Positions 46,199-55,507 of a DNA stretch of 64,000 nucleotides are shown here, in pieces (position 1 is the stretch's first letter; every line of letters begins with the position of its first letter). The position numbers were made by a program, and so were the translations under genes. This DNA comes from Polaromonas sp. Its GTDB lineage: Bacteria; Pseudomonadota; Gammaproteobacteria; Burkholderiales; Burkholderiaceae_C. The notes beneath the pieces are model-generated. The model had not been told where the DNA came from and made no database searches. It worked only from the letters and a program-made list of their open reading frames with translations. The stretch covers positions 210,265 to 274,264 of the forward strand of contig JANYGP010000071.1 of assembly GCA_025362315.1 (NCBI GenBank), read 5' to 3'.

Positions 46199-46964
46199 AC
46201 GTAGCACCGCCAAGGTAAGCCGTAATGACTTTTTCGTTCTTCTGCACGTCTGCTGGCAGCCCTTCAGCAATCTGCTTGCCATAGTCCAGCACAGTGACGC
46301 GGTCGCACAGGCCCATGACCAGTTTGACGTCATGCTCAATCAGCAAAATAGTGCGGTTGTCTTTGCGAATGCGGTCAATCAGCTCACGCAGCTGGACTTT
46401 TTCTGTTGCGTTCATGCCGGCAGCAGGCTCGTCAAGTGCAATCAATTGCGGGTCGGTCGCCAGGGCGCGTGCAATTTCCAGGCGGCGCTGGTCACCGTAG
46501 CTGAGGGTGCGGGCTTTGAAGTCGGCGTACTTGCCAATGCCCACATAGTCAAGCAACTCTTGGGCGCGTTTGGCAATGGCCAACTCTTCATTTTTAAAAC
46601 CTGTTGTGCGAAACACCGCGCCCAGCAAACCTGAACTGGTGCGCACATGCCGGCCCACCATGACGTTTTCAAGCGCGGTCATTTCCGCAAACAGCCGGAT
46701 ATTTTGAAACGTGCGGGCAATGCCTGCCTTGGCAACTTCATGCACAGCGGTTGGCTGGTACGCCTTGCCTGCCAATTCAAACGTGCCGCTGTCGGGCGTG
46801 TACAAGCCCGTGAGCACATTGAAAAATGTGGTCTTGCCAGCACCGTTGGGGCCGATCAAGCCGTACACCTGGCCACGCTCTATGTGTATGCCCACATCGC
46901 TCAAGGCCTGCAAGCCACCAAAGCGCTTGGACACACCCGAGACTTTTAAAATCGTATCGCTCAT
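46197..46964 (-). CDS. livG: Branched-chain amino acid ABC transporter ATPase LivG
   Basis: ATP-binding subunit of 255 residues with Walker A GPNGAGKTTFFNVLTG, signature LSYGDQRRLEIARALATDP, Walker B LIALDEPAAGMNATE and the C-terminal BCA-type extension ending VITAYLGGAT. It pairs with LivF on the LivH-LivM permease. Its stop codon abuts a family B repeat. Confidence 0.94.
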   Translation of the reverse strand: MSDTILKVSGVSKRFGGLQALSDVGIHIERGQVYGLIGPNGAGKTTFFNVLTGLYTPDSGTFELAGKAYQPTAVHEVAKAGIARTFQNIRLFAEMTALENVMVGRHVRTSSGLLGAVFRTTGFKNEELAIAKRAQELLDYVGIGKYADFKARTLSYGDQRRLEIARALATDPQLIALDEPAAGMNATEKVQLRELIDRIRKDNRTILLIEHDVKLVMGLCDRVTVLDYGKQIAEGLPADVQKNEKVITAYLGGAT

Positions 46965-46976
46965 GAGTACAAGTCC

Positions 46977-48086
46977 TTACGGGTTGATCGTGTTGCTGGG
47001 CACTTTGCCCGCCGGCTTGTTCAGCGACTTGCCATGCTCAGGCGATGGCCATAGCCCGCGAGGCCGGATCAGCATGATGGTGATCATGGCCAGTGCAATC
47101 AACAACTGCCGCAAGATGGACGCATCAAGCCTGCCATCGGTCATGACCTGCAGCGGCCCTGCCACGTAGCGCAGCACTTCGGGCAAAGCCGCCAGCAAAA
47201 GTGCGCCCAAAATAACGCCGGGCAAATAGCCAATACCTCCTAGCACCACCATCGCCACAATCATCACGGATTCCATCAGACTGAAGGACTCTGGTGACAC
47301 AAAACCCTGAAACGCCGCAAACATGGCACCTGACACGCCGCCAAATGTCGCGCCCATACCGAAGGCCAGCAGCTTCAAATTGCGGGTGTTGATGCCCATC
47401 GCCTTGGCAGCAATTTCGTCTTCACGAATCGCCATCCAGGCGCGGCCAATGCGGGAGTTTTCCAGCCGGTGGCATATCAATACCGACACCAGCACCAGCG
47501 CCAGAAACAGGTAGTAGTACATCGACACCGAGTTGAACGTGAAGCCAAAAAACTGGTGGTCGGCGCCCAGATCGAACCCAAAAAACTTGATGGAATCAAT
47601 CTGGTTGATGCCTTTGGGTCCGTTGGTGATGTTGAAAGGCCGGTCCAGGTTGGCCAAAAACACGCGAATGATTTCTCCAAAACCCAGCGTGACAATTGCC
47701 AGATAGTCGCCACGCAACTTCAGGGTAGGAGCGCCCAGCATCAGCCCGAACAAACCAGCCAACGCAGCAGCCAGCGGAATGACGATGTAAATCGGCAAAT
47801 GCAAACCGTCCGGGAACATGGCGGCCAGCTCTGGAAATGCCTGCAGCAGATGCGGCGAGCCAAGCAGTGCCGCCAGGTAGGCACCCACTGCAAAAAACGC
47901 CACATAACCCAGGTCCAGCAGACCTGCGTAACCCACCACAATGTTCAAGCCAAGAGCCAGCAGCACATACAGCAGCGCCATGTCAACAATGCGAACCCAG
48001 GCGTTGCCGCCCATTTGCAAAAACAGGGGCAGCACCAGCAGGGCAAGCCCCATCAGCAAATAAGTAAAAGTTTTGTTTGATTTCAT
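46977..48086 (-). CDS. livM: Branched-chain amino acid ABC transporter permease LivM
   Basis: Integral membrane protein of 369 residues with about ten hydrophobic segments. The LivM hallmark GYAGLLDLGYVAFFAVGAYLAAL and the EAA-like loop AWMAIREDEIAAKAMGINTRN, which touches the ATPases, are present. The ATG at 48086 (MKSNKTFTYLLMG) was chosen because the longer frame overlaps livH. Twelve bases separate its stop from livG. Confidence 0.93.
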   Translation of the reverse strand: MKSNKTFTYLLMGLALLVLPLFLQMGGNAWVRIVDMALLYVLLALGLNIVVGYAGLLDLGYVAFFAVGAYLAALLGSPHLLQAFPELAAMFPDGLHLPIYIVIPLAAALAGLFGLMLGAPTLKLRGDYLAIVTLGFGEIIRVFLANLDRPFNITNGPKGINQIDSIKFFGFDLGADHQFFGFTFNSVSMYYYLFLALVLVSVLICHRLENSRIGRAWMAIREDEIAAKAMGINTRNLKLLAFGMGATFGGVSGAMFAAFQGFVSPESFSLMESVMIVAMVVLGGIGYLPGVILGALLLAALPEVLRYVAGPLQVMTDGRLDASILRQLLIALAMITIMLIRPRGLWPSPEHGKSLNKPAGKVPSNTINP

Positions 48087-48111
48087 GATGAGTTCAATCG
48101 TATTTTCTGCG

Positions 48112-49041
48112 TCAAGCCCGGTCGGCAACACGTTCACCCAGCAAGCCTGAAGGCCGCAGGGTTAGCACGAAAATCAGTACGATGAATGCAAAAATATCGG
48201 TGTACTGGCTGCCCAGCACATCGCCTGTGAGCGGCCCGATATAGCCCGCACCAATCGATTCAATCAATCCAAGCAAAATGCCGCCCAGCACCGCACCGCC
48301 CAAGTTGCCAATGCCACCAAATACTGCTGCAGTGAAGGCTTTTAGCCCTGGCAAAAAACCCATTGCATGCTGGGCCGTGCCGTAATTAGATGCATACATC
48401 ACGCCGGCCAGCGCTGCCAAAATCGCACCGATGATGAAGGTGGCAGAAATGACTGTATCTGGCCGCACGCCCATCAACGCTGCGACGCGCGGGTTCTCGG
48501 CCGTGGCGCGCATGGCGCGGCCCAGGCGGGTGTAATGCACCAGCCACATCAGCACGGCCAGAGAAATCGCGGTTGCGCCCAGAATGAAGATTTGCGTCAC
48601 AGTAATCACCGCGCCGCCAAACTCATAAGGCTCTGACGGCAACAGCGTCGGATACGACTTGTAGGTTGGCTTCCAGATGATCATGGCCAATGTCTGCAGC
48701 AGCAGCGACATGCCGATGGCGGTGATCAGCGGGGCCAATTTGGGCGCATTGCGCAGCGGCCGATAAGCAACTTTTTCAATGACAAAGTTGAGCGCAGCGC
48801 AAACCACAAATGCAATCAGCATCGAGATCAGCAAAATGATCCAGCCGGGCGTGCCGGGCATGGATGTTTGCATGATGCCGATGATGGTCCAGCTGGTCAG
48901 GGCTCCGACCATCAGCACCTCGCCATGCGCAAAATTGATCAGGTTGATGATGCCGTACACCATCGTGTAACCCAGGGCAATGAGCGCATACATGCTGCCC
49001 AGTACCAGGCCGTTGATGATCTGCTGCAGTAATACGTCCAT
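48112..49041 (-). CDS. livH: Branched-chain amino acid ABC transporter permease LivH
   Basis: Integral membrane protein of 309 residues. It shows the family start LLQQIINGLVLGSMYALIALGYTMVYGIINLINFAHGE and the coupling loop RAMRATAENPRVAALMGV. It is the first gene of the transporter operon. No substrate-binding protein (LivJ/LivK) is adjacent, so the real specificity (amino acids, amides, urea) is open. Bases 49042-49230 upstream contain only a short family-A-like scrap (aataaatagctgc near 49061). Confidence 0.93.
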   Translation of the reverse strand: MDVLLQQIINGLVLGSMYALIALGYTMVYGIINLINFAHGEVLMVGALTSWTIIGIMQTSMPGTPGWIILLISMLIAFVVCAALNFVIEKVAYRPLRNAPKLAPLITAIGMSLLLQTLAMIIWKPTYKSYPTLLPSEPYEFGGAVITVTQIFILGATAISLAVLMWLVHYTRLGRAMRATAENPRVAALMGVRPDTVISATFIIGAILAALAGVMYASNYGTAQHAMGFLPGLKAFTAAVFGGIGNLGGAVLGGILLGLIESIGAGYIGPLTGDVLGSQYTDIFAFIVLIFVLTLRPSGLLGERVADRA

Positions 49042-49230
49042 TGCCTGGCCCCTAAAACAAAAAATAAATAGCTGCCCAGTGTCGGTCAGGCGTGGCGTGG
49101 ATTGTATTAAAGACCTTAAGTGAATACCCGCATGCCAATTGAGATGCGTCGGCTTGCCCAGTCCATCTGTCTTGGCAAGAGATTGTTAGACAGCCAGATT
49201 TGCAGAGACGACCTGACTGTGCGGCTTTCC

Positions 49231-51396
49231 TCAAAAACGGTAGCTGGCAGACACACCCAGCACATGGTTGCGAGCCGCAGCAGGTTCAAAATACCGCCCG
49301 TTTCCCTCATTGACGATGATTGATCCGGCATAGCGTCGCCCTGTCAGGTTGTCAATCCGCGCCGTTGCGACCAATTTCCAGCGGTCAATGTCTGCTGCGT
49401 AGCCCACATGGACACCCAGCGTTGTAAAAGACCCTGCTGCATCGCTGTTGATGTCGTTGACCAAAACCTTGCCAAGGTAACGCGCGTCCAGGCCGGCGCG
49501 CCAGCCCGCAGGCGGGCGCCAGCCGACACTGGCAGCCAGCGCATGACGCGCAATACCCGGCAAGCGATTACCCGCTGCAACCTGGCCAGCAGGACACAAG
49601 CTGGCATTGACCGGGCAGACAAAAGAGTCAACATACTGCGCATCCAGCAGGGTGTAAGAGGCTTGCGCCAGCCAGTGAGTCTGGGGCGTAACGCTTCCTG
49701 CCAGCTCCAGGCCCCGGCGACGTGTGGCACCTGCATTTTGAAACGTGCTGCGGCCACCCACATTGCTTTGCGTGACTATTTCATTTTTTGTGGTGGTTTG
49801 AAAAAGTGCAGCGGTGGCCTCCATTCGCGGCATTGCGGCGGTTTTACTGCGCCACTTGACGCCTGCTTCAACATTGTTGCTGCGTGACGGTTGCAGCGCA
49901 AAATTAAGCCCGGTGCCTGCCAGGCGGTAGGCCAGTTCGTTGAAGGTTGGTGTTTCAAAGCCACGTCCTGCTGACCCATAAAACCGCCATTGGTCAGACG
50001 GTGAATAGGCCACGCCCCCTGCCGGCAAGATGGCGCTGTAACGCACGCTGCCGCTGTCGTTGCCATTGACGCCAACAATGTAGTTGTCGTCCGAGTTGAA
50101 ACGCACCAAGCTGCGGCGCACCCCAGCGTTGACGGTCCAGCGTGCGTCAAGTTTCAAGTTTGCCTGCAGGTAGGGGTCCAGGTTATTCGCGCTGTTGTTT
50201 TCATCGCGGCGCAAAGCGCCCTGCACGCCCAACACAGAACCCTGAAAATTTTGCCACCCACGGCGTTGCTCGCGCAGCGTGTCGTAGGCCAGCCCGCCAA
50301 CCACTTCAAGCGGAAGACCTGCCAGCGTTGTGCGGCTGGTCCAGCGCACATCCAGGCCACCATAGCTTCGCGCCAGACCAATCACGCCGCCTGGATGCAA
50401 GCTGTTGCCTTGCGCAGCAACCGGAATTGCCTGAAATTGCGTCGTCTCCCGCTGGCCGCCATACAGCATCAAACGCAACTGATGGTCTGCACTGATTGGG
50501 TATTCATACACCGCGCCGAGTTGTTGTTGGGTCACAGTTTTGCGCGTGTTGAACGTGATGGCTGATGGGTCTACGGAGCGCGGCGAGGTGTTGAACTGGG
50601 TGCGGCTCAAACCAAGCGGGTCTTGCGCATCAAGCGTCAAGGTATTGGCGACCAATGTCAGGCGGCTGTCATCGCTGAGCGTCCAGTCAAGCCGCACGTT
50701 GCCTGCTTCGCGCTTTGCAGCACTGTGTTCGCGAAAGCCCTCTAGATTCAATTGCCCTGCACTGAGTACGTAACCCAGTGATCCAGCACTGCCGCTGGCT
50801 TTTAAGTCCAGTCGCCTCAAACCATAACTGCCCGTTGCCAGGCTGGAGCCCAATACCAAAGGGCCATCGCCCTCTTGCGTGAAAACCTGGAGCACTCCCC
50901 CCGACGAGTTGCCGTAAAGCACTGAGAACGGGCCTCGCAGTAGCTCCAGCCGCCCGATTGAGGCCAGGTCTATATGTGAAAGCTGGCCCTGCCCATCGGG
51001 CATGGTGGCCGGTATGCCATCCACATACAGTCGCACCCCTCGCACACCAAAAGTAGAGCGGGCCCCAAAGCCGCGCACTGACAACTGCATATCCTGTGCC
51101 TGATTGAGCCGGTCGCGCGCTAACAGTCCCGGCAACAGGCTCAGGCTGTCAGCCAGGTTGACTTGGGCCCGCCCGTCACCGCGAATACTTTCGCCATCAA
51201 TGACATCCACCGACGCCGGCACATCGAACGGCGCCAGCTCGGTGCGCGTGGCTGTAATTGCCACAGGTGCCAGGGTCTGCGCACTGGCAGGCGCAGACAC
51301 CGCCCACGCAGTTGACACCAGCACGAAAAAAGCAGAGCGTGGAAAAAAGCCGGCAACTGTGATTTCTGAACGGTTCTGTTTATGAAGGGCAGTCAT
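49231..51396 (-). CDS. TonB-dependent receptor of the YncD/PqqU type
   Basis: Outer-membrane receptor of 721 residues with signal peptide, plug domain and 22-strand barrel ending in SASYRF. From memory it closely resembles E. coli YncD, reported as the PQQ receptor PqqU: the plug has RGFGARSTFGVRGVRLYVDG and IPATMPDGQGQ, then LRGPFSVLYGNSSGGV, and the barrel has GRGFETPTFNELAYR and VNEGNGRYFEP near the end. It lies downstream of a PQQ-type dehydrogenase and a cytochrome c on the same strand, 70 bases after the cytochrome. The start is MTALHKQNRS at 51396. PQQ as ligand is inference from homology and context. Confidence 0.88.
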   Translation of the reverse strand: MTALHKQNRSEITVAGFFPRSAFFVLVSTAWAVSAPASAQTLAPVAITATRTELAPFDVPASVDVIDGESIRGDGRAQVNLADSLSLLPGLLARDRLNQAQDMQLSVRGFGARSTFGVRGVRLYVDGIPATMPDGQGQLSHIDLASIGRLELLRGPFSVLYGNSSGGVLQVFTQEGDGPLVLGSSLATGSYGLRRLDLKASGSAGSLGYVLSAGQLNLEGFREHSAAKREAGNVRLDWTLSDDSRLTLVANTLTLDAQDPLGLSRTQFNTSPRSVDPSAITFNTRKTVTQQQLGAVYEYPISADHQLRLMLYGGQRETTQFQAIPVAAQGNSLHPGGVIGLARSYGGLDVRWTSRTTLAGLPLEVVGGLAYDTLREQRRGWQNFQGSVLGVQGALRRDENNSANNLDPYLQANLKLDARWTVNAGVRRSLVRFNSDDNYIVGVNGNDSGSVRYSAILPAGGVAYSPSDQWRFYGSAGRGFETPTFNELAYRLAGTGLNFALQPSRSNNVEAGVKWRSKTAAMPRMEATAALFQTTTKNEIVTQSNVGGRSTFQNAGATRRRGLELAGSVTPQTHWLAQASYTLLDAQYVDSFVCPVNASLCPAGQVAAGNRLPGIARHALAASVGWRPPAGWRAGLDARYLGKVLVNDINSDAAGSFTTLGVHVGYAADIDRWKLVATARIDNLTGRRYAGSIIVNEGNGRYFEPAAARNHVLGVSASYRF

Positions 51397-51466
51397 GGAA
51401 ACTTTCCGGGCAATAGCCTGCCATGAAGTCAAATGCGCAGGATTTGGGTTGCTGGGCAAACAGGTA

Positions 51467-51796
51467 CTACTTGAGCGTCGCTGAAATTTCAATCGATGCA
51501 AACCATGCCGCAATATCGTCTATTTCCTGGTTGGTCAAAGGCTTGGCGATGACGTTCATGACTTCGTTTTCGCGTTTGCCGCTGCGATAATTTTTGAGCT
51601 GCTCTGCAAGGTAGATTGCCGGCTGCCCTGCCAGATGTGGCGCGTTGGGCAACTGGCTCAACCCCATCGGGCCGTGGCAAACTGCACATGCTTGGGCCAG
51701 AGCCTTACCAGCCACAGGGTCGCGCGCATGTGCATTCGAAGCCACGAGCATCAGACTGAAAATGCCAATGATGTGACTGTTTTGAAAGTAACGCAT
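51467..51796 (-). CDS. Small periplasmic c-type cytochrome
   Basis: Protein of 109 residues: signal peptide (IIGIFSLMLVASNAHA) then one heme-binding CAVCH motif, a PHLAGQPAIYLAEQLKNYRSG segment and a likely Met ligand in NEVMNVIAKPL. It resembles the class I cytochromes that accept electrons from periplasmic quinoprotein dehydrogenases. It lies between the dehydrogenase and receptor genes. The start is MRYFQNSHI at 51796. Confidence 0.88.
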   Translation of the reverse strand: MRYFQNSHIIGIFSLMLVASNAHARDPVAGKALAQACAVCHGPMGLSQLPNAPHLAGQPAIYLAEQLKNYRSGKRENEVMNVIAKPLTNQEIDDIAAWFASIEISATLK

Positions 51797-51921
51797 GGCA
51801 AATATTTTTTCAAAAAAGGGGAAACAAAAGTGAAAAATAAGCTTTGTAAAGCTACTTGAATGATTCAAATCTCTACCGCCTAACGCCCAACGCAGACTCC
51901 GCCAGGCATCAGGCGATGGTT

Positions 51922-53226
51922 TTACTGACCTGTGTAACTGATGCGGTAAATCGCGCCAGCAAAGTCATCAGACACCAAGATCGAGCCATCTGGCAAATTG
52001 GCCACATCCACTGGTCGGCCGCGGTACTGGCGGGTGTCAGCGTCCAGCCAGCCGTCAGCAAACACCTCTGTCTTGTCGGCTGAGCCATCGGCTTTCAGGC
52101 TGGTGAACATGACGCGCGCACCAACCGGGCTGGTGCGGTTCCACGAACCATGCTGTGCTGAGAAAAACCCACCCTGGTACTTTGCCGGAAACTTTTTACC
52201 GGTGTAAAAAACCATGCCCAAATCCGCCGCATGGGCCTCCGTGTACACCTCGGGGTCGGTGATGTTTGCTGGCAGCGGGTCTTTGTCGTACCCATGTTCT
52301 GTGATGCGGGTCTTGCCGTTGGTCCATGGAAAACCAAAAAACTGTCCTGCCTTGGTGATGCGGTTGATCTCGCCAAGGGGTATCTGGTCGCCCATGCCGT
52401 CCACCTGGTTGTCGGTGAACCACAGCTCGCTGTTTTTCGGATTGAAGTCCATGCCAACCGAGTTGCGAATACCCCGTGCGTAGACCTCCCGCTTGGTGCC
52501 GTCAAATGCATTCATGCGAACAATGCCGCCAATACCCGCTTCGTCATACACCTTGACCTTGTCGCGCGGCTGCACATTGTGTGGCTGGCCTAAAGTGACA
52601 TACAACATGCCGTCTTTGTCAACCTTGCAGGTACGTGCGCCATGGTTAAAGCTTTCTTCCTCGGGCGGAATCAGCTTGCCTTGACCCACTACCTCAATAA
52701 CTGCGACGTCGGGGCCTTCATAAAAAAATTCAGCCGCGGGGAAATTAAGCACCCGGTTGTGCTCGGTCACCACCAAAAAGCCGTCTTTCGTCCAGCACAC
52801 ACCGTTGGGGTTGTTGAATTTGAGTGAAGGCGCAAACGACTTCACCTCTGTGGCTGCTTCGCCGCTGTTGCGGTTGGTAACGGCCCAGACAGTGGTCTTG
52901 CGAGTACCCACAAACAGCATGTTGGTGTTGGGTGCCACTGCCATGTGCCGCGCATCAGGGACAACAGCGTACAAAGCGATCTTGAAACCAGGCGGCATTT
53001 TGACCCGCTTCAAGTTTTCCTTGATGGCATCTGCATTGGCACCCGTCTGGGCGACCACGGGGATGTTCAAGTCAGTGGTGGCCACCTTCATCTGTTTGAG
53101 TTTGTCCAGATTGGCAGGTGCAGCTGCTGGCACCGGTGCAGGCGCCTGGGCTGTCGCCAGACCAGCAACAGCTGCAAGACCTATTCCAGCACTGACAAGC
53201 ACCAGATGACGCATCGTTTTATTCAT
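51922..53226 (-). CDS. PQQ-type sugar dehydrogenase (sorbosone-dehydrogenase-like)
   Basis: Periplasmic protein of 434 residues with a signal peptide (VLVSAGIGLAAVAGLATAQ), a Pro/Ala-rich linker and a six-bladed propeller: LPPGF-type start (VKMPPGFKIALYAVV), ARHMAVAPN, NGVCWTKDG, FNHGARTCKVDKDGMLYVTLG, GIRNSVGMDFNPK, LWFTDNQVDGMGDQ and GSWNRTSPVGARV. This is the soluble glucose/sorbosone dehydrogenase fold that uses PQQ. The substrate cannot be read from the sequence. A good AAGGAG lies seven bases before the ATG. It is first in the three-gene unit with the cytochrome and the receptor. Confidence 0.88.
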   Translation of the reverse strand: MNKTMRHLVLVSAGIGLAAVAGLATAQAPAPVPAAAPANLDKLKQMKVATTDLNIPVVAQTGANADAIKENLKRVKMPPGFKIALYAVVPDARHMAVAPNTNMLFVGTRKTTVWAVTNRNSGEAATEVKSFAPSLKFNNPNGVCWTKDGFLVVTEHNRVLNFPAAEFFYEGPDVAVIEVVGQGKLIPPEEESFNHGARTCKVDKDGMLYVTLGQPHNVQPRDKVKVYDEAGIGGIVRMNAFDGTKREVYARGIRNSVGMDFNPKNSELWFTDNQVDGMGDQIPLGEINRITKAGQFFGFPWTNGKTRITEHGYDKDPLPANITDPEVYTEAHAADLGMVFYTGKKFPAKYQGGFFSAQHGSWNRTSPVGARVMFTSLKADGSADKTEVFADGWLDADTRQYRGRPVDVANLPDGSILVSDDFAGAIYRISYTGQ

Positions 53227-53376
53227 GGCAGTCTCCTTTGTTAAAAGGTGCCGAGAAGTCGCAGTAAATGATTAGGCTGCGCAGCACCTCGTAACATTTT
53301 TGACTGGAATGACCTTCGCAGGTTAACGAGTAAATGTATAAGGTGTAGCGTTTTGTATTTGTTGACCCGTTCGCAC

Positions 53377-54756
53377 TCACTGGTCTTTGGTGTCTGACCT
53401 CATCCTTTTTTCCTGATCTTTTTCTGCCGATTCGTTGCTCTTTTTCAAGAGGCCAAGTTTTTCAATGATCTTGATCTCCAGCCCGCGCGGCACGGGACGA
53501 TAGAACTTGGGGTTCACCATGCCTTCGGGAAAATAATTTTCTCCCGCAGCAAAGCCATCAGCCTCATCATGTGCATAGCGGTAATTTTTACCGTAGTCCA
53601 TGTCTTTCATCAGCCGGGTTGGTGCATTGCGAAGGTGCAGCGGAACCGGGCGAGTGCCGTCTTTTTTGATCAGCGCTTTTGCTTCGTTGTACGCTTTGTA
53701 GACAGCGTTGGACTTGGGCGCGATGGCCAGATAAATCACGCATTCGGCCAGCGCCAGCTCACCTTCCGGCGAGCCCAATCGCTCATAAACATCTGCTGCT
53801 GACAGCGCAATACTCAGCGCCCGTGGGTCAGCCAGGCCAATGTCCTCGCTGGCCATGCGGATCAGGCGGCGCGCCATATATTTGGGCTCGGCACCGCCGT
53901 CCAGCATGCGCATGAACCAATACAGCGCCGCATCCGGGTCTGAGCCGCGCACCGATTTGTGCAGCGCTGAGATGGTGTCATAAAACACTTCACCGCCCTT
54001 GTCATAGCGGCGCATCTTCTCGCCCAACACCTTCATCAACCATGCATCGGTAACGTGCGTGATGGGCCCCGATTTATCGTTGCCTGCAGCAACCGCGAGC
54101 GACTCCAGCGTGTTGAGCAAGCGCCGCGCGTCACCGTCGGCGTAAGCGACCAGCCTGTCTATCGCCTCAGTTGCTATGGTATCAATAGCTGTTAGCGCCC
54201 GATTTGTAATGGCTCTGGCTACGATTTGCTTAAGATCCGCTTCAGATAGCGGTTGCAGCACGTACACCGCTGCACGCGACAGCAATGCGGAGTTGACCTC
54301 AAACGATGGGTTTTCAGTGGTTGCGCCAATGAAGGTAAACAGCCCGCTTTCCACATGCGGCAAAAAAGCGTCTTGCTGGCTCTTGTTAAAGCGGTGTACC
54401 TCGTCGACAAAGACAATTGTTCGCCGACCAGAAGCACCGGCCAGATCGCCGCTCTGACCCAGCCACACCTGTGCCTGCTCGACGGCTTCACGAATGTCCT
54501 TGACGCCGCCCAGCACCGCCGACATGGTGATGAAATGCGCGTCAAAACTGCTGGCCATCAGCCGCGCGATGGTGGTCTTGCCCACACCGGGCGGCCCCCA
54601 CAAAATGCAGCTGTGAGGCTGGCCTGATTCAAATGCAATGCGCAGTGGCATGCCCTCGCCCAGCAAGTGCTGCTGGCCAATCACCTCGCCCAGGGTTTGT
54701 GGGCGCAGGCGCTCAGCTAGCGGATTCTGGATGCTGTGTGTTTTGGCACCTGGCAT
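53377..54756 (-). CDS. rarA: Replication-associated recombination protein A
   Basis: AAA+ ATPase of 459 residues (RarA/MgsA) acting at stalled replication forks. It has Walker [15 protein letters not shown], Walker [17 protein letters not shown], sensor 1 [24 protein letters not shown] and the C-terminal tetramerisation domain ([23 protein letters not shown]). Residues about 177-196 ([17 protein letters not shown]) come from a family A repeat at a variable site between conserved blocks. It starts 29 bases after lolA. Confidence 0.96.
   Translation of the reverse strand: MPGAKTHSIQNPLAERLRPQTLGEVIGQQHLLGEGMPLRIAFESGQPHSCILWGPPGVGKTTIARLMASSFDAHFITMSAVLGGVKDIREAVEQAQVWLGQSGDLAGASGRRTIVFVDEVHRFNKSQQDAFLPHVESGLFTFIGATTENPSFEVNSALLSRAAVYVLQPLSEADLKQIVARAITNRALTAIDTIATEAIDRLVAYADGDARRLLNTLESLAVAAGNDKSGPITHVTDAWLMKVLGEKMRRYDKGGEVFYDTISALHKSVRGSDPDAALYWFMRMLDGGAEPKYMARRLIRMASEDIGLADPRALSIALSAADVYERLGSPEGELALAECVIYLAIAPKSNAVYKAYNEAKALIKKDGTRPVPLHLRNAPTRLMKDMDYGKNYRYAHDEADGFAAGENYFPEGMVNPKFYRPVPRGLEIKIIEKLGLLKKSNESAEKDQEKRMRSDTKDQ
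54171..54228 (-). repeat. Family A dispersed repeat inside rarA
   Basis: On the coding strand it reads gccagagccattacaaatcg, then ggcgctaacagctattgata and ccatagcaa. It is in the same reading frame as the hemD and photolyase-like copies. Confidence 0.8.
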
Positions 54757-54785
54757 GGCAAGGCAGCAGGGCTGGTGCCAACTGG

Positions 54786-55469
54786 CTATTGACGACTGAC
54801 GTCTGCGCCTGCTGGCGGCTTGAACTGAAAACTGGTGGCAGAAAGAGATGGATTGACTTCAAACTGGCTGAAAGTCATGACAGAGCGCTGGCCAAAGCTG
54901 TCCAGAATCTCCAGCGCAGCCAGCTCGCTGCCGTTGCTGGTGGTTTTAAGCGCCACCGTGATGTTTTGCAGCTGCCCGTCTTTTGTTTTGGGAACAGCCT
55001 GCACCCACTGCAATCCTGCTTTTTCGGGCAATGCCGTCATGGTGAAATCAGCCTGCAGGCCGTTCAGGTCTGCCGCTGCAGCAATGACGGCAGCAGGTGT
55101 GCCGTTCAGCACCTGTGCCAGTTTGCGCGCAGTCACCTGGTTCAAATCCACATCATGCAGCCACAACGTTTGCCCGTCAGAAACAATGGCTTGCTCAAAC
55201 GGTTTTTTGTACAAAAACTTGAAACGGTTCGGGCGCAAAAACTCGAAAGTGCCGCTGGATGTTTTGACCTTGGGGCTCTGGCCTTCTTTGGCCGGGCTGG
55301 TAACCACCTGCACAAAAGCCGCACGCCCACTTTTGGTGTTTTTAACAAAGTTTTCAAGGTCTTTTAGTGATTCAGCCCCCGTATTTTGTGCGCAAGCAGC
55401 TATTGAAAATAGAGCAAACAGGGCTCCCAAGAGGTATCTGGAAAAACCCGAGGTGGTCAATTTATGCAT
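54786..55469 (-). CDS. lolA: Outer-membrane lipoprotein carrier protein LolA
   Basis: Periplasmic chaperone of 227 residues carrying lipoproteins from LolCDE to LolB. The mature domain has TKSGRAAFVQVV, FLRPNRFKFLYKKPFEQAIVSDG and TLWLHDVDLNQVTARKL. The start is MHKLTTSGF at 55469. The signal peptide core and cleavage region (residues 16-33, ALFALFSIAACAQNTGAE) are encoded by a family A repeat in reverse orientation. It contains IAAC, which fits a lipobox, so processing by signal peptidase II at Cys26 is conceivable; cleavage after ACA is the alternative. It lies between ftsK and rarA. Confidence 0.92.
   Translation of the reverse strand: MHKLTTSGFSRYLLGALFALFSIAACAQNTGAESLKDLENFVKNTKSGRAAFVQVVTSPAKEGQSPKVKTSSGTFEFLRPNRFKFLYKKPFEQAIVSDGQTLWLHDVDLNQVTARKLAQVLNGTPAAVIAAAADLNGLQADFTMTALPEKAGLQWVQAVPKTKDGQLQNITVALKTTSNGSELAALEILDSFGQRSVMTFSQFEVNPSLSATSFQFKPPAGADVSRQ
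55371..55423 (+). repeat. Family A dispersed repeat inside lolA (reverse orientation)
   Basis: Plus strand reads ttttgtgcgcaagcagctat followed by tgaaaatagagcaaac, the right half of family A. lolA is on the minus strand, so this copy is read in the opposite direction from those in hemD, rarA, rne and the photolyase-like gene. Confidence 0.8.
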
Positions 55470-55507
55470 CTTGAAAGTATCCTGGTAATGCTTCAAACCA
55501 AGTGTCG

